Shown here: positions 1-8,954 of the stretch, piece after piece | Numbering within the stretch: the first letter of the stretch is position 1 | How the letters are laid out: every line of letters starts with the position of its first letter | NCBI GenBank assembly: GCA_965223355.1 | Contig: CBDCWE010000003.1 | Location: 4,650,001-4,714,000, forward strand | Direction of reading: 5' to 3' | Origin: Tectiglobus sp965223355 | GTDB taxonomy: Bacteria; Pseudomonadota; Alphaproteobacteria; Rhizobiales; Hyphomicrobiaceae | Length of the DNA stretch: 64,000 bases | The notes under the pieces: generated by a model | What the model saw: the letters and a program-made list of their open reading frames with translations, nothing else | The model's database searches: none | Told to the model about the DNA's origin: nothing | Made by a program: the position numbers and the translations under genes

Positions 1-736
1 GGCCGACCCGTTTGACCGTCGGTGCCGCCTTGATCGCAACATCGATACCGGCCGCCGTCGAGCCGGTAAATGAGATCGCATCGATGTCGGGATGCGCCGC
101 CATCGCCGGCCCGACACCGTGGCCATCGCCATTGACAAGATTGAACACACCCTTGGGAACGCCGGCTTCTGCCAGGATCTCGGCCAGCAGCAGTGCCGAC
201 AACGGCGCCACTTCGGATGGTTTCAAGACCATCGTGCAACCGGCCGCCAGCGCGCCGGCAATCTTGCAGGACATTTGGTTCGCCGGCCAGTTCCACGGCG
301 TAATCATGCCGATCACGCCAATCGGCTCGCGCACGATCGCGGTTGATCCACGGTCTTCGTGGAAGGCAAACGTCTCAAGTACCTTGGCGGCGGTGCGGTA
401 GTGGCCCATGCCGGCGCCGGCCTGAAAGCGGGTCGCAAAGCTGATCGGTGCGCCCATCTCCAGCGAGATCGTCTCGCCCATTTCGGCAAAGCGGGCCTTA
501 TAGGCGGCCGCGACCTCGTTCAGGAGCGCGATGCGCTCTTGGCGCGTCGTCTTTGAATAGGACGCAAAAGCCGCCCGCGCCGCTGCAACCGCGTTGTTAA
601 CGTCGTTCTCGTCGCCGAGACTGACCTTGCAGATGATTTGTTCGGTGGCCGGATTGACGACGTCCAGCATCGCACGATCACTGGCGTCGACCCACGCTCC
701 GTTGATGTAGAATTGATTGGCTCTCTCGGCGATCAT
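1..736 (-). CDS. NAD(P)-dependent aldehyde dehydrogenase, N-terminal part (runs off window)
   Basis: This is the first 245 or so residues of an aldehyde dehydrogenase superfamily enzyme, which oxidises an aldehyde to the acid with NAD(P). The cofactor-binding signatures are visible: ITPWNWP at about residues 145-151, KPSE at about 172-175 and FTGST at about 223-227. The catalytic Glu and Cys lie beyond the window edge, so activity cannot be judged. The ATG at 736 follows a GGGAG-like ribosome site. The substrate is not evident from this half. It is monocistronic here, with two stem-loops of the upstream gene between it and the next gene. Confidence 0.93.
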   Translation of the reverse strand, partial: MIAERANQFYINGAWVDASDRAMLDVVNPATEQIICKVSLGDENDVNNAVAAARAAFASYSKTTRQERIALLNEVAAAYKARFAEMGETISLEMGAPISFATRFQAGAGMGHYRTAAKVLETFAFHEDRGSTAIVREPIGVIGMITPWNWPANQMSCKIAGALAAGCTMVLKPSEVAPLSALLLAEILAEAGVPKGVFNLVNGDGHGVGPAMAAHPDIDAISFTGSTAAGIDVAIKAAPTVKRVG

Positions 737-796
737 GGCCCACTCCCGGTTCCAACTCATTGGCTGCGACTATGCAGCCGGACCGCCCGGCAGCAA

Positions 797-821
797 CAAA
801 AAAAGGCAGCCGCAGCTGCCT
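797..821 (-). terminator. Rho-independent terminator, distal of two
   Basis: A 7-bp GC-rich stem (804-810 with 815-821, loop CGCA) is followed on the minus strand by seven T residues. It lies downstream of the membrane protein gene ending at 898. Confidence 0.75.
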
Positions 822-844
822 CACATGGTCTCAAAATGTCAAAA

Positions 845-888
845 TGAACGAACAAACAAAACAAAGGGCCGCAGAACGCGGCCCTTTG
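845..888 (-). terminator. Rho-independent terminator, proximal of two
   Basis: An 11-bp perfect stem (862-872 with 878-888, loop AGAAC) is followed on the minus strand by a T-rich run. It sits 10 bases after the stop of the gene at 898-2142, and a second terminator follows it. Confidence 0.8.
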
Positions 889-897
889 AGTGCCTAA

Positions 898-2142
898 CTA
901 GGCGGCCTTGACACTTGGAGCGGGCAACTTCTTATCCTCCGTTGCACTTGCCCCAGAACGAAGTGCGATACCAATGTAGCGCACGCGACCTGCGATTTTT
1001 GCTTTTTGAACGCCGAGATCACCAAACTCGCGACCAAATGTTGGAAGTGCGAGTGGCTCCTTTTCCTGTTCATCACACCATGCACAATAATCTTCGTACA
1101 GAGCGGTTGCTGTCAGGCTAGAGCCATCCTGGTTCTTGACGTTTTCCTTGTGGTAGCGCTCCACATCGTTGTCTGGAGCGACAGGTTCAGGTGCCAACGT
1201 TCGCTTGTCGTTGTTGGTATTGTCATTGGTGTTGTCATTGGCACCGACACGCGGTTCTTCAACCGCAATGGCAACCGGTTCAGCGGTTACAACAGGCAGC
1301 GGTTCGGTGAGCGTCTTCGGTGCTGCCGCCGCTACGGCAGGCTTGCGACGATCATGAACACGCCATTGGCTAAAGGCAATGTACATGCCAAGTCCGGATC
1401 CGACTTCAAGCAGCAGCGCGATGAAGATCACCAGCGCGGTTTGGATGTGTTCCAGCTTGACGCCGGGCACGAAAATGCCGGCCAAATCAGTCAAGACGGC
1501 TGCTTGGGGATCGGCGGACGAATGGCTGACAGTGCCACTTCGCCCTTCCAGTTTCACGTTGATCTGCGCGATCCTGGCTTCGAGCCTCGCCGCCTCGTTG
1601 GCAGACGCGAGCTCCGCTTGCAAGCCCGTGAAGGTGTCACAGAACCGGCGATTGGTCCTGCCCCTGGCCGATGTACAGCCTTTGGTCCACTTCCACTGTC
1701 GCTTGAGTTTGAGGCCGTTGATCTCACTTTGGACCGTCGCCGCCGGCCGATGCTGGGGAACCCAGCCGAGCTGGGCTGTCGCCCGCCCAAGGTCAGCGCG
1801 CAGATCCTTGTAAGTCTGGACCTCCGTGGCACGCGATCCCGCCGTATCCTGGCGGTTCAGCGCGGCGTGGCCGAGTGCAGACGTCAACGAATAAACCGTG
1901 ACGACCGTCCAGACCACCAGCGATGCGAACGCTTGCGCCCACATCTTGTTGCGAACTGCGGCGAATATGAAGAATGGAACCAGCGCCTTCATACAGTCGG
2001 CAGCCGCACTGGCTGAACCGTATATGATGCCATCGAACTCGGTGGTCCCGAGCTGATAGCCAAAGCGCCAGTTCATGGCTGCGGATACGAATAGCAATAC
2101 CCCCGCCGCCAGAACGCCCAGCACACCCAGAGCATGTCTCAT
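898..2142 (-). CDS. Membrane protein with a C-terminal primase-like winged-helix segment, function unknown
   Basis: I do not recognise a named family for the whole 414-residue protein. Hydrophobic segments lie at about residues 2-22, two more between about 45 and 95, and one at about 233-260. A charged, helix-prone stretch (about 165-195) looks like a coiled coil. An Asn/Asp-rich linker follows the last membrane segment. The last 60 or so residues (TALYEDYCAWCDEQEKEPLA, then FGREFGDLG and a basic strand ending RYIGIAL) resemble the winged-helix tail of phage and plasmid D5-type primase-helicases. The start at 2142 is preceded by GAGAGGG; an upstream ATG at 2187 has none. The domain assignment is by eye. 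Confidence 0.6.
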   Translation of the reverse strand: MRHALGVLGVLAAGVLLFVSAAMNWRFGYQLGTTEFDGIIYGSASAAADCMKALVPFFIFAAVRNKMWAQAFASLVVWTVVTVYSLTSALGHAALNRQDTAGSRATEVQTYKDLRADLGRATAQLGWVPQHRPAATVQSEINGLKLKRQWKWTKGCTSARGRTNRRFCDTFTGLQAELASANEAARLEARIAQINVKLEGRSGTVSHSSADPQAAVLTDLAGIFVPGVKLEHIQTALVIFIALLLEVGSGLGMYIAFSQWRVHDRRKPAVAAAAPKTLTEPLPVVTAEPVAIAVEEPRVGANDNTNDNTNNDKRTLAPEPVAPDNDVERYHKENVKNQDGSSLTATALYEDYCAWCDEQEKEPLALPTFGREFGDLGVQKAKIAGRVRYIGIALRSGASATEDKKLPAPSVKAA

Positions 2143-2921
2143 AGGATTGCCCTCTCTGAGATCGAGCACCAACACTCTGAGAGACATACGAAAAACGAAC
2201 CTGCCTCACGCCGCTACGCGGAGTTTTGTGAGCCCGAATGTTTAATGCTGAGGGAATACCTGCTGCAGGATTGGAGACGTCCGCAATCGGATTGAGCGTT
2301 GCATCCGTTCGGCTTGAGCTGCCCGACTTTTCCCCAAAAGCCGCGCAACCGACCGGCGCTCAGTCCGTCGTGAAGGTCTGCATCTTATCCCGCATTCGCC
2401 GATTGATTGCCGCAATATGGACTTCGCCGCTAGAAGCGCATATGTGGAAATCTCTCTATCGAACACCCAACTAAACATTCCGAGTTTCACTCCGGAATGC
2501 CCCCTCACCGAGGGAGATTAAGCGATTCGTTAAGATTTGCTAATCGATTCAGCACCATAACCGTCAATGATCGAGATCCTGCAGACTTATCAGGTGTCTA
2601 GGTCGCGATCGAATTTTCCACAAAATTCATCTCTCGCCCACGTTTATCCACGGTTGCAAATTGTGATCGGCCCTCAGGCAGTGGCCGCGGCCCAGACGAC
2701 CGCGAACGCGACACTCGCACGGCACGCTGCGCAACAGGACGCCGTGACCCTGCTAGAACCTCGAGCGCCGGCGAGCGCAATTTCAAGTCGCCGTTCTTTG
2801 CAGAGCGCCGGTTTTCAGGTTACAAGGGTCAAGCAGACCTGTTGAATTGACTTTGCATATCGCGTTTATACTGAAGTCGTTATTTATGCCGCCGTGGGCG
2901 GTAAGGAGTATGAGTTGGGCT
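2143..2921. other. Intergenic region between divergent genes
   Basis: About 780 bases with no convincing gene. Frames open here lack ribosome sites and family resemblance. An AT-rich patch near 2520-2560 (TTAA, seven bases, TAAT at about 2529-2543) resembles a degenerate CtrA site, but this is weak. Promoters of both flanking genes should lie here. Confidence 0.4.
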
Positions 2922-4088
2922 ATGTTTAGGTGGATTGCGTCAGGGCTTGGATGCCTGGCAGCCGTCGGTGTTGGTTATATTGCACTCTTACACATGGACG
3001 TGGCGCCCAGTCAGCCCAACAAGTTGAAGGACTTTGCACTGCCGCTTGCGCCAACCAATGCAGTTGCGGTGCAGCGCGATCGGCGCCAGTCGACCTTTGC
3101 GCAGGCGCCAAACGTGCCGCAACCAAGACCGACGCCCAGTGCAATTGCAACGCCCAGTGCAATTGCAACGCCCAGCGCAATCGCAACGCCCAACGCAATC
3201 ACAACACTCGGTGCCAAAGCGCCAAGCGAAGGTCGCGTGGTCGTCAGCGCGCAACCGCGCGCACGCTGGTCATGGCGCATTGTCAGATCACGCGATACCG
3301 AACGCGCGCCGTCGGCCTCGCCCGGAACAGATCAAACCGCAATCGCCAACCTGGCCCGGGACATCCAAAGGGAGCTGCGACGGGTCGGATGCGGCAATGT
3401 CGAGGCCACCGGCTACTGGAACAGCCGCACCCGTGCCGCCTTGAGCCGGTTCGTGGCCAACAGCAATGCATCCTTGCCCGTCGACCGACCGGATAATGCC
3501 CTATTGTCGCTGCTGCGCAATTATCAATCCCGTCAGTGTGGGCTGCAGTGTATTGGTCGTTCTTGCGGTGCCGGCGAAAGCGCCAATCCGCGACCGACGG
3601 TACGGCTCATCGAGTCGCCATCGTTGATAACACGCGACCGGCGGACCTCGGTGGTGTCCGGCTGGACGACGACCATGTCGCCCTCCGTCCCCCGATTTGC
3701 CGACACTATGAACAAGCCCGCCAGCCGCACCAAACCGATCGCGACTGCGACCATCGCCGCCAACACGGGCCAAGGCTTGCCAACGGTCAGCTCTGGCATG
3801 CGCGGCACCCGCATGGGGTTGGGCGCACGCCCCCCAGTAACGGCGCCAGAATTACCGAACCCGCCATCGGCTTCCGCGGCGCCCGTCGTGCGTTATCTCG
3901 ACGGCGGTGATCCATCAAACGCGTATCGGGCCGGCACGGCGGCACGACGCGCTGCAAGGATCCGTGCTCAACTGCTGCGCGCGCATCAGACTGATGTCCG
4001 TCGCAGCGCGCGACAACGGGCCCGCTACTATCGCTCGCGGCAAGCGCGCGCGCGCTGGAAGAAGCGCGCATTTGCGACCGAGCGGTAA
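2922..4088 (+). CDS. Membrane-anchored protein with Pro/Ala repeats and a peptidoglycan-binding-like domain
   Basis: The protein has one N-terminal hydrophobic segment (about residues 3-24, reading IASGLGCLAAVGVGYIALL) and no obvious cleavage site, so it is probably anchored in the inner membrane. A Pro/Ala-rich region carries four six-residue repeats of the TPSAIA type. A compact segment follows (DIQRELRRVGC, then TGYWNSRTRAALSRF) that resembles the peptidoglycan-binding-like modules common in rhizobial periplasmic proteins, with a Cys cluster behind it. The C-terminus is strongly basic. Start choice is uncertain: AAGGAG at 2903-2908 is one base from ATG 2910 and 13 bases from ATG 2922, and the frame is open back to a TTG at 2847. 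The function is unknown. Confidence 0.6.
   Translation: MFRWIASGLGCLAAVGVGYIALLHMDVAPSQPNKLKDFALPLAPTNAVAVQRDRRQSTFAQAPNVPQPRPTPSAIATPSAIATPSAIATPNAITTLGAKAPSEGRVVVSAQPRARWSWRIVRSRDTERAPSASPGTDQTAIANLARDIQRELRRVGCGNVEATGYWNSRTRAALSRFVANSNASLPVDRPDNALLSLLRNYQSRQCGLQCIGRSCGAGESANPRPTVRLIESPSLITRDRRTSVVSGWTTTMSPSVPRFADTMNKPASRTKPIATATIAANTGQGLPTVSSGMRGTRMGLGARPPVTAPELPNPPSASAAPVVRYLDGGDPSNAYRAGTAARRAARIRAQLLRAHQTDVRRSARQRARYYRSRQARARWKKRAFATER
3133..3204 (+). repeat. Four tandem 18-bp repeats inside a coding region
   Basis: Four head-to-tail units (3133, 3151, 3169, 3187) of the form ACGCCCAGTGCAATTGCA, with the last two degenerate. They are in frame and encode the six-residue TPSAIA-type repeat. 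Confidence 0.9.
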
Positions 4089-4158
4089 ACATCGCAATCC
4101 ACCCCGGCCATCGACGCGGTCATTGCACGGATCGTTCAATGAATGTGCGTGCGCGGGC

Positions 4159-5475
4159 TCATTCGCCGTCGTTGGGGCGCCCGATGCTGTCGTAGATCAA
4201 GCCGGCAGCCCTGGCATCACCGGCAGGAAAGATGTTGCGCAGGTCGACCAGGGTTCGCCCGCGCATGGCCCGTTTCATGGCCGCCAGATCGATGGCTCTG
4301 AATTCGTTCCATTCCGTCAAAACGACAACCAGATCGGCCCCTTCACAGGCCGCAATCGCACTGGAAGCCCACTCCACCCCCGCCAGCAGCGCCTCACCGT
4401 GCGTGCGCCCTTGCGGATCATAGACACGAACATGCGCACCGCGTTCCTGCAATAGCGGCACAATCGTCAGGCTCGGCGCCTCGCGCATATCGTCAGTGTT
4501 CGGCTTAAACGTGACGCCGAGCACCGCCACGACCTTGCCGCGCAGTTTGCCGCCGGCGGCACGCTCGATGCGGCCACCCATAGCGATCTTGCGTTCGTCG
4601 TTGACGGCCTGCACCTGTTCGATGATCGACAGCGGTGCCCGCGCCTCGCGTGCGGTGCGGATCAGCGCGGAGACGTCTTTGGGGAAACACGAGCCACCAT
4701 ATCCGGGTCCGGGATGAAGGAATTTCTCGCCGATCCGCCCATCTCTGCCGATGGCGCCCGCCACCTCCTGCACGTTGGCCCCCACCATTTCGCACAAATC
4801 GGCCATCTCATTGATAAAACTGATCTTTAGGGCAAGGAATGCGTTGGCTGCATATTTCGCCAGCTCCGCCGACTCCCGTTCGACGAAAATCAACGGTGCA
4901 TTGCGCAGTGCCAGCGGCTTGTAGAGCCGTTCCATGATTGACCGCGCCCGCTCATCATCGGCACCGACCAAGATGCGATCAGGATGCATGAAGTCGCGAA
5001 TGGCCGAGCCTTCACGCAAGAACTCCGGATTTGAGCAAACCGCAAAATCGGCATCAGCTCTCAATTCGCGCAACCGTCGCTCAATCTCACGGCTGGTGCC
5101 GACCGGTACGGTCGACTTTGTCGTAATCACTTTGAAACCGTTGATATGCGGCGCCAGTTCCTCGACGGCGGCATAGATATAGGACAGATCCGCATAGCCA
5201 TCGCCGCGCCGCATTGGCGTGCCGACGGCAAGAAAGATCAGATCGGCGGCGGCCACGGCGCTGGCCAGATCCGAGCTGAATGAAATGCGCCCGGCGGCGA
5301 TGTTGCGCGCCAGCAGATCGTCAAGGCCGGGCTCGTAGATCGGCACCTCACCACGATCGAGGGCAGCGACCCGTTCTTGATCCTTGTCGACACACGCCAC
5401 CTGCCAGCCAAACTCGGAAAAGCAGGCCGCCGACACCAGGCCGACATAACCGGCGCCAATCATGCAAATATTCAT
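4159..5475 (-). CDS. ugd: UDP-glucose 6-dehydrogenase
   Basis: Converts UDP-glucose to UDP-glucuronate with two NAD+, in the cytoplasm, for surface polysaccharide precursors. The 438-residue length is normal. Visible signatures are the Rossmann motif GAGYVG (7-12), NPEFLREGSA (149-158), and the catalytic Cys263 in GPGYGGSCFPKD. The ATG at 5475 is preceded by a strong AAGGAGG, which favours it over the longer open frame that extends to 5631. The gene stands alone and is divergent from the sugar kinase at 5588, so the 110-base gap should hold both promoters. No polysaccharide cluster is adjacent. Confidence 0.95.
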   Translation of the reverse strand: MNICMIGAGYVGLVSAACFSEFGWQVACVDKDQERVAALDRGEVPIYEPGLDDLLARNIAAGRISFSSDLASAVAAADLIFLAVGTPMRRGDGYADLSYIYAAVEELAPHINGFKVITTKSTVPVGTSREIERRLRELRADADFAVCSNPEFLREGSAIRDFMHPDRILVGADDERARSIMERLYKPLALRNAPLIFVERESAELAKYAANAFLALKISFINEMADLCEMVGANVQEVAGAIGRDGRIGEKFLHPGPGYGGSCFPKDVSALIRTAREARAPLSIIEQVQAVNDERKIAMGGRIERAAGGKLRGKVVAVLGVTFKPNTDDMREAPSLTIVPLLQERGAHVRVYDPQGRTHGEALLAGVEWASSAIAACEGADLVVVLTEWNEFRAIDLAAMKRAMRGRTLVDLRNIFPAGDARAAGLIYDSIGRPNDGE

Positions 5476-5587
5476 CGCATTCCTCCTTCGACCGGCACGG
5501 CCGAACCTGCTACCAATTTGCGCACTAGGACAGTGCCGGACCCGGCCCCCTGCTATGAGACCACCGCTGCACGAGATCAAGCACAAC

Positions 5588-6517
5588 ATGCCGCTACATA
5601 ATGAACAAATCAGCGCGATCGGCGAGTGCATGGTCGAACTCGCACGGCGCGCTGACGGCGCGTTCTCTCTCGCCGTTGGCGGTGATACCTATAATACCGC
5701 GATTTACTTGGCGCGGCTGTCCGCCAAGGTCGCCTATCTGACCGCAGTCGGCGATGATCCCTACAGCGAGCTGATCATTGCCAATGCCCGCAGGGAAGGT
5801 GTCGAGACCGGCCTCATCCGGCAACTGCCGGGACGGACGCCGGGCCTCTATCTGATCGAGACCCGCGACGGTGAGCGCACATTCTGGTACTGGCGCGAGA
5901 CGTCTCCGGCGCGCCAACTGCTCGAATTGCCAAGCGCCGATGCCACACTGAACGAACTCAGGGCGGCGCGGTGGATCTATCTGTCTGGCATCACGTTGTC
6001 GATCTACGGTGCGCAATCGCGCGACCGACTTGCCGCCTGTCTCACCGCGGCCAAGCAGGCCGGTACCAGGGTCGTGATGGACAGCAACTTCCGCCGGCGC
6101 GGATGGCACGGCGATCTTGCCGCAGTGCAGGACGTTTACAAGCGCTTCTGGTCGCTTGCCGACATCGCCCTGCCGACATTCGAAGACGAGCAGCTGCTGT
6201 GGGGCGACGGCAATCCGGGCGACACGCTCCGGCGCCTGGTCGGGCTCGGCGTCAATGAAATCTGCATCAAGAACGGGCAATCGCCGGCCACGGTCTTGTG
6301 GCGCGGGCTCGCAAGCGAAATACCCTGCGAAACGGACGTCAGGCCGATCGACACCACGGCGGCGGGCGATTCGTTCAATGCCGCCTACCTCGGCGCGCGC
6401 ATCGCCGGGCGCACACCGGACGAGGCCGCCCGCGCCGGCCACAAGCTCGCCGCCGTGGTCATTCGCCACCGCGGCGCGATTGCACCGGTCGCAGCGATGC
6501 CCGATCTCGGTTTCTAG
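5588..6517 (+). CDS. kdgK: 2-dehydro-3-deoxygluconokinase-type sugar kinase (PfkB family)
   Basis: A 309-residue PfkB/ribokinase-family kinase. It has the N-terminal GGDTYNTAIYLARL substrate-binding strand and the C-terminal signature DTTAAGDSFNAAYLG with the catalytic Asp. The FWYWRETSPAR stretch and the convergent KDPG aldolase gene argue for 2-keto-3-deoxygluconate as substrate, phosphorylated to KDPG. Specificity within PfkB is inferred from context. The ATG at 5588 fits the family start; ribosome sites here are weak and an in-frame ATG at 5555 is an alternative. Confidence 0.85.
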   Translation: MPLHNEQISAIGECMVELARRADGAFSLAVGGDTYNTAIYLARLSAKVAYLTAVGDDPYSELIIANARREGVETGLIRQLPGRTPGLYLIETRDGERTFWYWRETSPARQLLELPSADATLNELRAARWIYLSGITLSIYGAQSRDRLAACLTAAKQAGTRVVMDSNFRRRGWHGDLAAVQDVYKRFWSLADIALPTFEDEQLLWGDGNPGDTLRRLVGLGVNEICIKNGQSPATVLWRGLASEIPCETDVRPIDTTAAGDSFNAAYLGARIAGRTPDEAARAGHKLAAVVIRHRGAIAPVAAMPDLGF

Positions 6518-6536
6518 TGATCTTTCAACAAGTTGT

Positions 6537-7202
6537 TCACTCGGGCTGAACGAGGCTCGCGGCGCCCTCGGCCAAGGCCGTGATCGCGGCCCAATCGCCG
6601 GCCTCGATAATCGCGTTCGGTGCAACCCACCCACCGCCGACGGCGATGACGTTTTGCAAATTGAGATAGGCGCGCGCGGTACCGGCATCGATACCACCGG
6701 TCGGACAAAACCTGATATCAGGCAATGGCGAGGCGAGCGCTTCGAGGGCGGCCGTTCCGCCGCTCGGTTCAGCCGGAAAAAACTTCAGGATCGAATAGCC
6801 GAGATCAGCGAGCGCCATCGCCTCGGAGGCGGTTGTCGCACCCGGCAAGAACGGTACCGGCCAATGTTGGGCGGCCGCCACGAGCCGCGGTGTCATGCCC
6901 GGTGAGACGACGAACTCGGCGCCGGCCTTTATGGCCGCGGCGGCCTGCTCAGGCGACCGCACGGTTCCGGCCCCGACATTCACTTGGCCCAACCCGGCGG
7001 CAATCGCACTGATCGCGCTCAGCGCTACCGGCGTGCGCAACGTAACCTCGATCGTTGTCAGCCCGCCGTGCGCCAACGCCCGTGCCAGCGGCAGCGCCTG
7101 TTCGATGCGCGACACTGTCAGAACCGGAATCACGCCCGGCCGCATCAATCTTTCCAGCTGCGTTCGACATTCTGCCCTTTGCACGCGCCGCCCCGTTCTC
7201 AC
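6537..7202 (-). CDS. eda: KDPG aldolase (2-dehydro-3-deoxyphosphogluconate aldolase)
   Basis: Cleaves KDPG to pyruvate and glyceraldehyde-3-phosphate, the last Entner-Doudoroff step. The protein shows the family order: VIPVLTV, then GGLTTIEVTLRTP with the conserved Glu, VGAGTV, the Schiff-base lysine in LKFFPAE, and FCPTGGID. The GTG at 7202 is preferred because it overlaps the cutA stop codon as GTGA (7199-7202), implying translational coupling. It is convergent with kdgK, leaving 19 bases between stops, so the two ends of the pathway lie together. Confidence 0.93.
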   Translation of the reverse strand: MRTGRRVQRAECRTQLERLMRPGVIPVLTVSRIEQALPLARALAHGGLTTIEVTLRTPVALSAISAIAAGLGQVNVGAGTVRSPEQAAAAIKAGAEFVVSPGMTPRLVAAAQHWPVPFLPGATTASEAMALADLGYSILKFFPAEPSGGTAALEALASPLPDIRFCPTGGIDAGTARAYLNLQNVIAVGGGWVAPNAIIEAGDWAAITALAEGAASLVQPE

Positions 7203-7552
7203 CTACGTTCCGAGTTTGTGGATCGGAGGCCGGTTTGCGCCCCGATCCACCTCAGAAACTCCCGTGCCCCGCCATCGACGCGCACGATCAACGCCGCCGG
7301 CACGTCATAAGGGTGCAGCTCTTCGATCGATGCGATGACCTTCTCAGCCATCTGCCGGCGGGTCTTAACCAGCATTCCGACTTCTTCATCACGTTGCAAT
7401 TGTCCTTGCCAAGAATAGATCGATACAATCTGCGGCAGGATGTTGACACAGGCGGATTGACCGCGTTCAACCAGCGCACGGCCAATTTGCTCGGCAACTG
7501 CAAGCGACGGACACGTCGAATAAATCAAAACCACCTTGTCGTTGTGCTCCAA
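7199..7552 (-). CDS. cutA: Divalent-cation tolerance protein CutA
   Basis: A 117-residue member of the CutA1 family, small trimeric ferredoxin-like-fold proteins linked to metal tolerance with unclear mechanism. Signatures seen are VVLIYSTCPS at the N-terminus, SACVNILPQIVSIYSW, the EEVGMLVKT strand, and the terminal ELHPYDVPAALIV. It is the first gene of a two-gene unit with eda, with which it overlaps by four bases. The pairing looks positional rather than functional. Confidence 0.93.
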   Translation of the reverse strand: MEHNDKVVLIYSTCPSLAVAEQIGRALVERGQSACVNILPQIVSIYSWQGQLQRDEEVGMLVKTRRQMAEKVIASIEELHPYDVPAALIVRVDGGAREFLRWIGAQTGLRSTNSERR

Positions 7553-7641
7553 CTGCTTCAGCCTCCGCGATGCCGCCGTTTCGCCCGACCCACAAACAAT
7601 ATCTGCAGCCGAGCATAGTGCCCCAGACCGACGTTAGAAAC

Positions 7642-8412
7642 ATGAACCAGTTCCAAAAAATCGCGTTTGTTGCAAGCGACAATGCTGAGGCCGTCGAAGC
7701 TCTGGAGCGTCTTCAGGCGCGTTATGCCCACACCACACCCGACGAGGCCGACGTCATCATTGCTCTGGGCGGCGACGGACTGATGCTGCAAACGCTGCAC
7801 ACCCACCTGCACGAGCGTCGGCCGATCTATGGTATGAACCGCGGCTCCGTCGGCTTTTTGATGAACGAGTTCGAAGAGGACGGCCTGCTCGAACGTCTCG
7901 CCGGCGCCGAACGCACGTGCATTCACCCGCTCGCCATGGTCGCAACCGATACCGCCGGCATGCCCCACAAGCGCCTTGCGATCAACGAGGTTTCGCTGTT
8001 TCGCGCGCGCCATCAGGCAGCCAAACTGCGCATCTCCGTCGATCGCAAGGTGCGCATGCGGGAATTGATCAGCGACGGCGTCCTGGTGGCGACACCGGCC
8101 GGCTCGACGGCCTATAATTTGTCGGCTCAAGGCCCAATCCTGCCAATCGAGGCGCCGCTGTTGGCGTTAACCCCGATCAGTCCGTTCCGGCCGCGGCGCT
8201 GGCGCGGTGCCCTGCTGTCCAACCAGGCGCATATCGATGTCGACGTTTTAGAACCGGACAAACGCCCCGTCAGTGCCGTTGCGGATCACGACGAAGTCCG
8301 CAATGTTCGCCATGTCAGCATCGAAGAAGCCCAGGACATCAGTTTGTTCATGCTGTTTGATCCGGGCCATAATCTCGATGAGCGGATCCTGTCCGAACAG
8401 TTTCTTTATTAG
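7642..8412 (+). CDS. nadK: NAD kinase
   Basis: Phosphorylates NAD to NADP in the cytoplasm. The ATG at 7642 gives 256 residues, the usual length for alphaproteobacterial NAD kinases; the frame is open back to 7570. Key motifs are GGDG (43-46), NEVSLFR, and DGVLVATPAGSTAYNLSAQG, which carries the nucleotide-binding core. The gene is divergent from cutA; the short gap of about 90 bases must hold both promoters. It is followed after 38 bases by a MaoC-domain gene on the same strand. Confidence 0.96.
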   Translation: MNQFQKIAFVASDNAEAVEALERLQARYAHTTPDEADVIIALGGDGLMLQTLHTHLHERRPIYGMNRGSVGFLMNEFEEDGLLERLAGAERTCIHPLAMVATDTAGMPHKRLAINEVSLFRARHQAAKLRISVDRKVRMRELISDGVLVATPAGSTAYNLSAQGPILPIEAPLLALTPISPFRPRRWRGALLSNQAHIDVDVLEPDKRPVSAVADHDEVRNVRHVSIEEAQDISLFMLFDPGHNLDERILSEQFLY

Positions 8413-8450
8413 CCGACAAACGAACACTAAAGCGGAGGCGACAAACTGGT

Positions 8451-8921
8451 ATGGCAGGTCTGTATTTTGAAGAGTTCGAAGTGGGGCAAACCTTCGAACA
8501 CGCAATCACGCGAACGGTCACGGAAATGGACAACTTCATGTTCACCGCGATGACCCACAATCCACAACCGCTCCATCTCGACTATCACTTCGCTGAACAG
8601 ACGGAATGGGGCAAACCGCTCGTCAATAGCCTGTTCACGCTGGGTCTCGTGATCGGCGTTTCGGTGCATGAGACGACGCTTGGCACGACCATCGGTAATC
8701 TCGGCATGACCGATGTGCGCTTCCCCAACCCGGTGTTTCACGGCGATACGATCCGCACGGTCACCGAGGTTGCTGCAAAGCGTGAAAGCAGATCGCGCCC
8801 AACGGCCGGCATCGTCGAGTTTATCCATCGCGGCTACAATCAGCGTGACCTGCTGGTGGCCGAATGCAAACGCCAGGCTTTCATGCGCAAGCGGCCGGAG
8901 CCGCGGCCCGAGCCAAAGTAG
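8451..8921 (+). CDS. MaoC-family (hot-dog fold) dehydratase
   Basis: A 156-residue protein with the single hot-dog fold of MaoC-type (R)-specific enoyl-CoA hydratases. It has YFEEFEVGQTFEHAITRTVTE at the N-terminus, and the hydratase-2 type Asp/His region around MTHNPQPLHLDYHFAEQT. The VRFPNPVFHGDTIRTVTEV strand is typical of the mesaconyl-/methylmalyl-CoA dehydratase-like branch. The next gene, 33 bases on, is a CitE-like lyase. Such pairs occur in CoA-ester C-C lyase and hydratase pathways (for example beta-methylmalyl-CoA chemistry), but the substrate here is inferred only. Confidence 0.85.
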   Translation: MAGLYFEEFEVGQTFEHAITRTVTEMDNFMFTAMTHNPQPLHLDYHFAEQTEWGKPLVNSLFTLGLVIGVSVHETTLGTTIGNLGMTDVRFPNPVFHGDTIRTVTEVAAKRESRSRPTAGIVEFIHRGYNQRDLLVAECKRQAFMRKRPEPRPEPK

Positions 8922-8954
8922 TCCGATCAACCCCCTGCCCGGAAAGATGTCGCA

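Noticed and set aside
1006..2016. Long plus-strand frame opposite the membrane protein gene
   Set aside because: Composition and lack of motifs mark it as the antisense shadow of the gene at 898-2142, which has membrane segments, a ribosome site and terminators.
2529..2543. CtrA binding site (TTAA-N7-TTAA)
   Set aside because: The second half-site is TAAT rather than TTAA and there is no supporting context.
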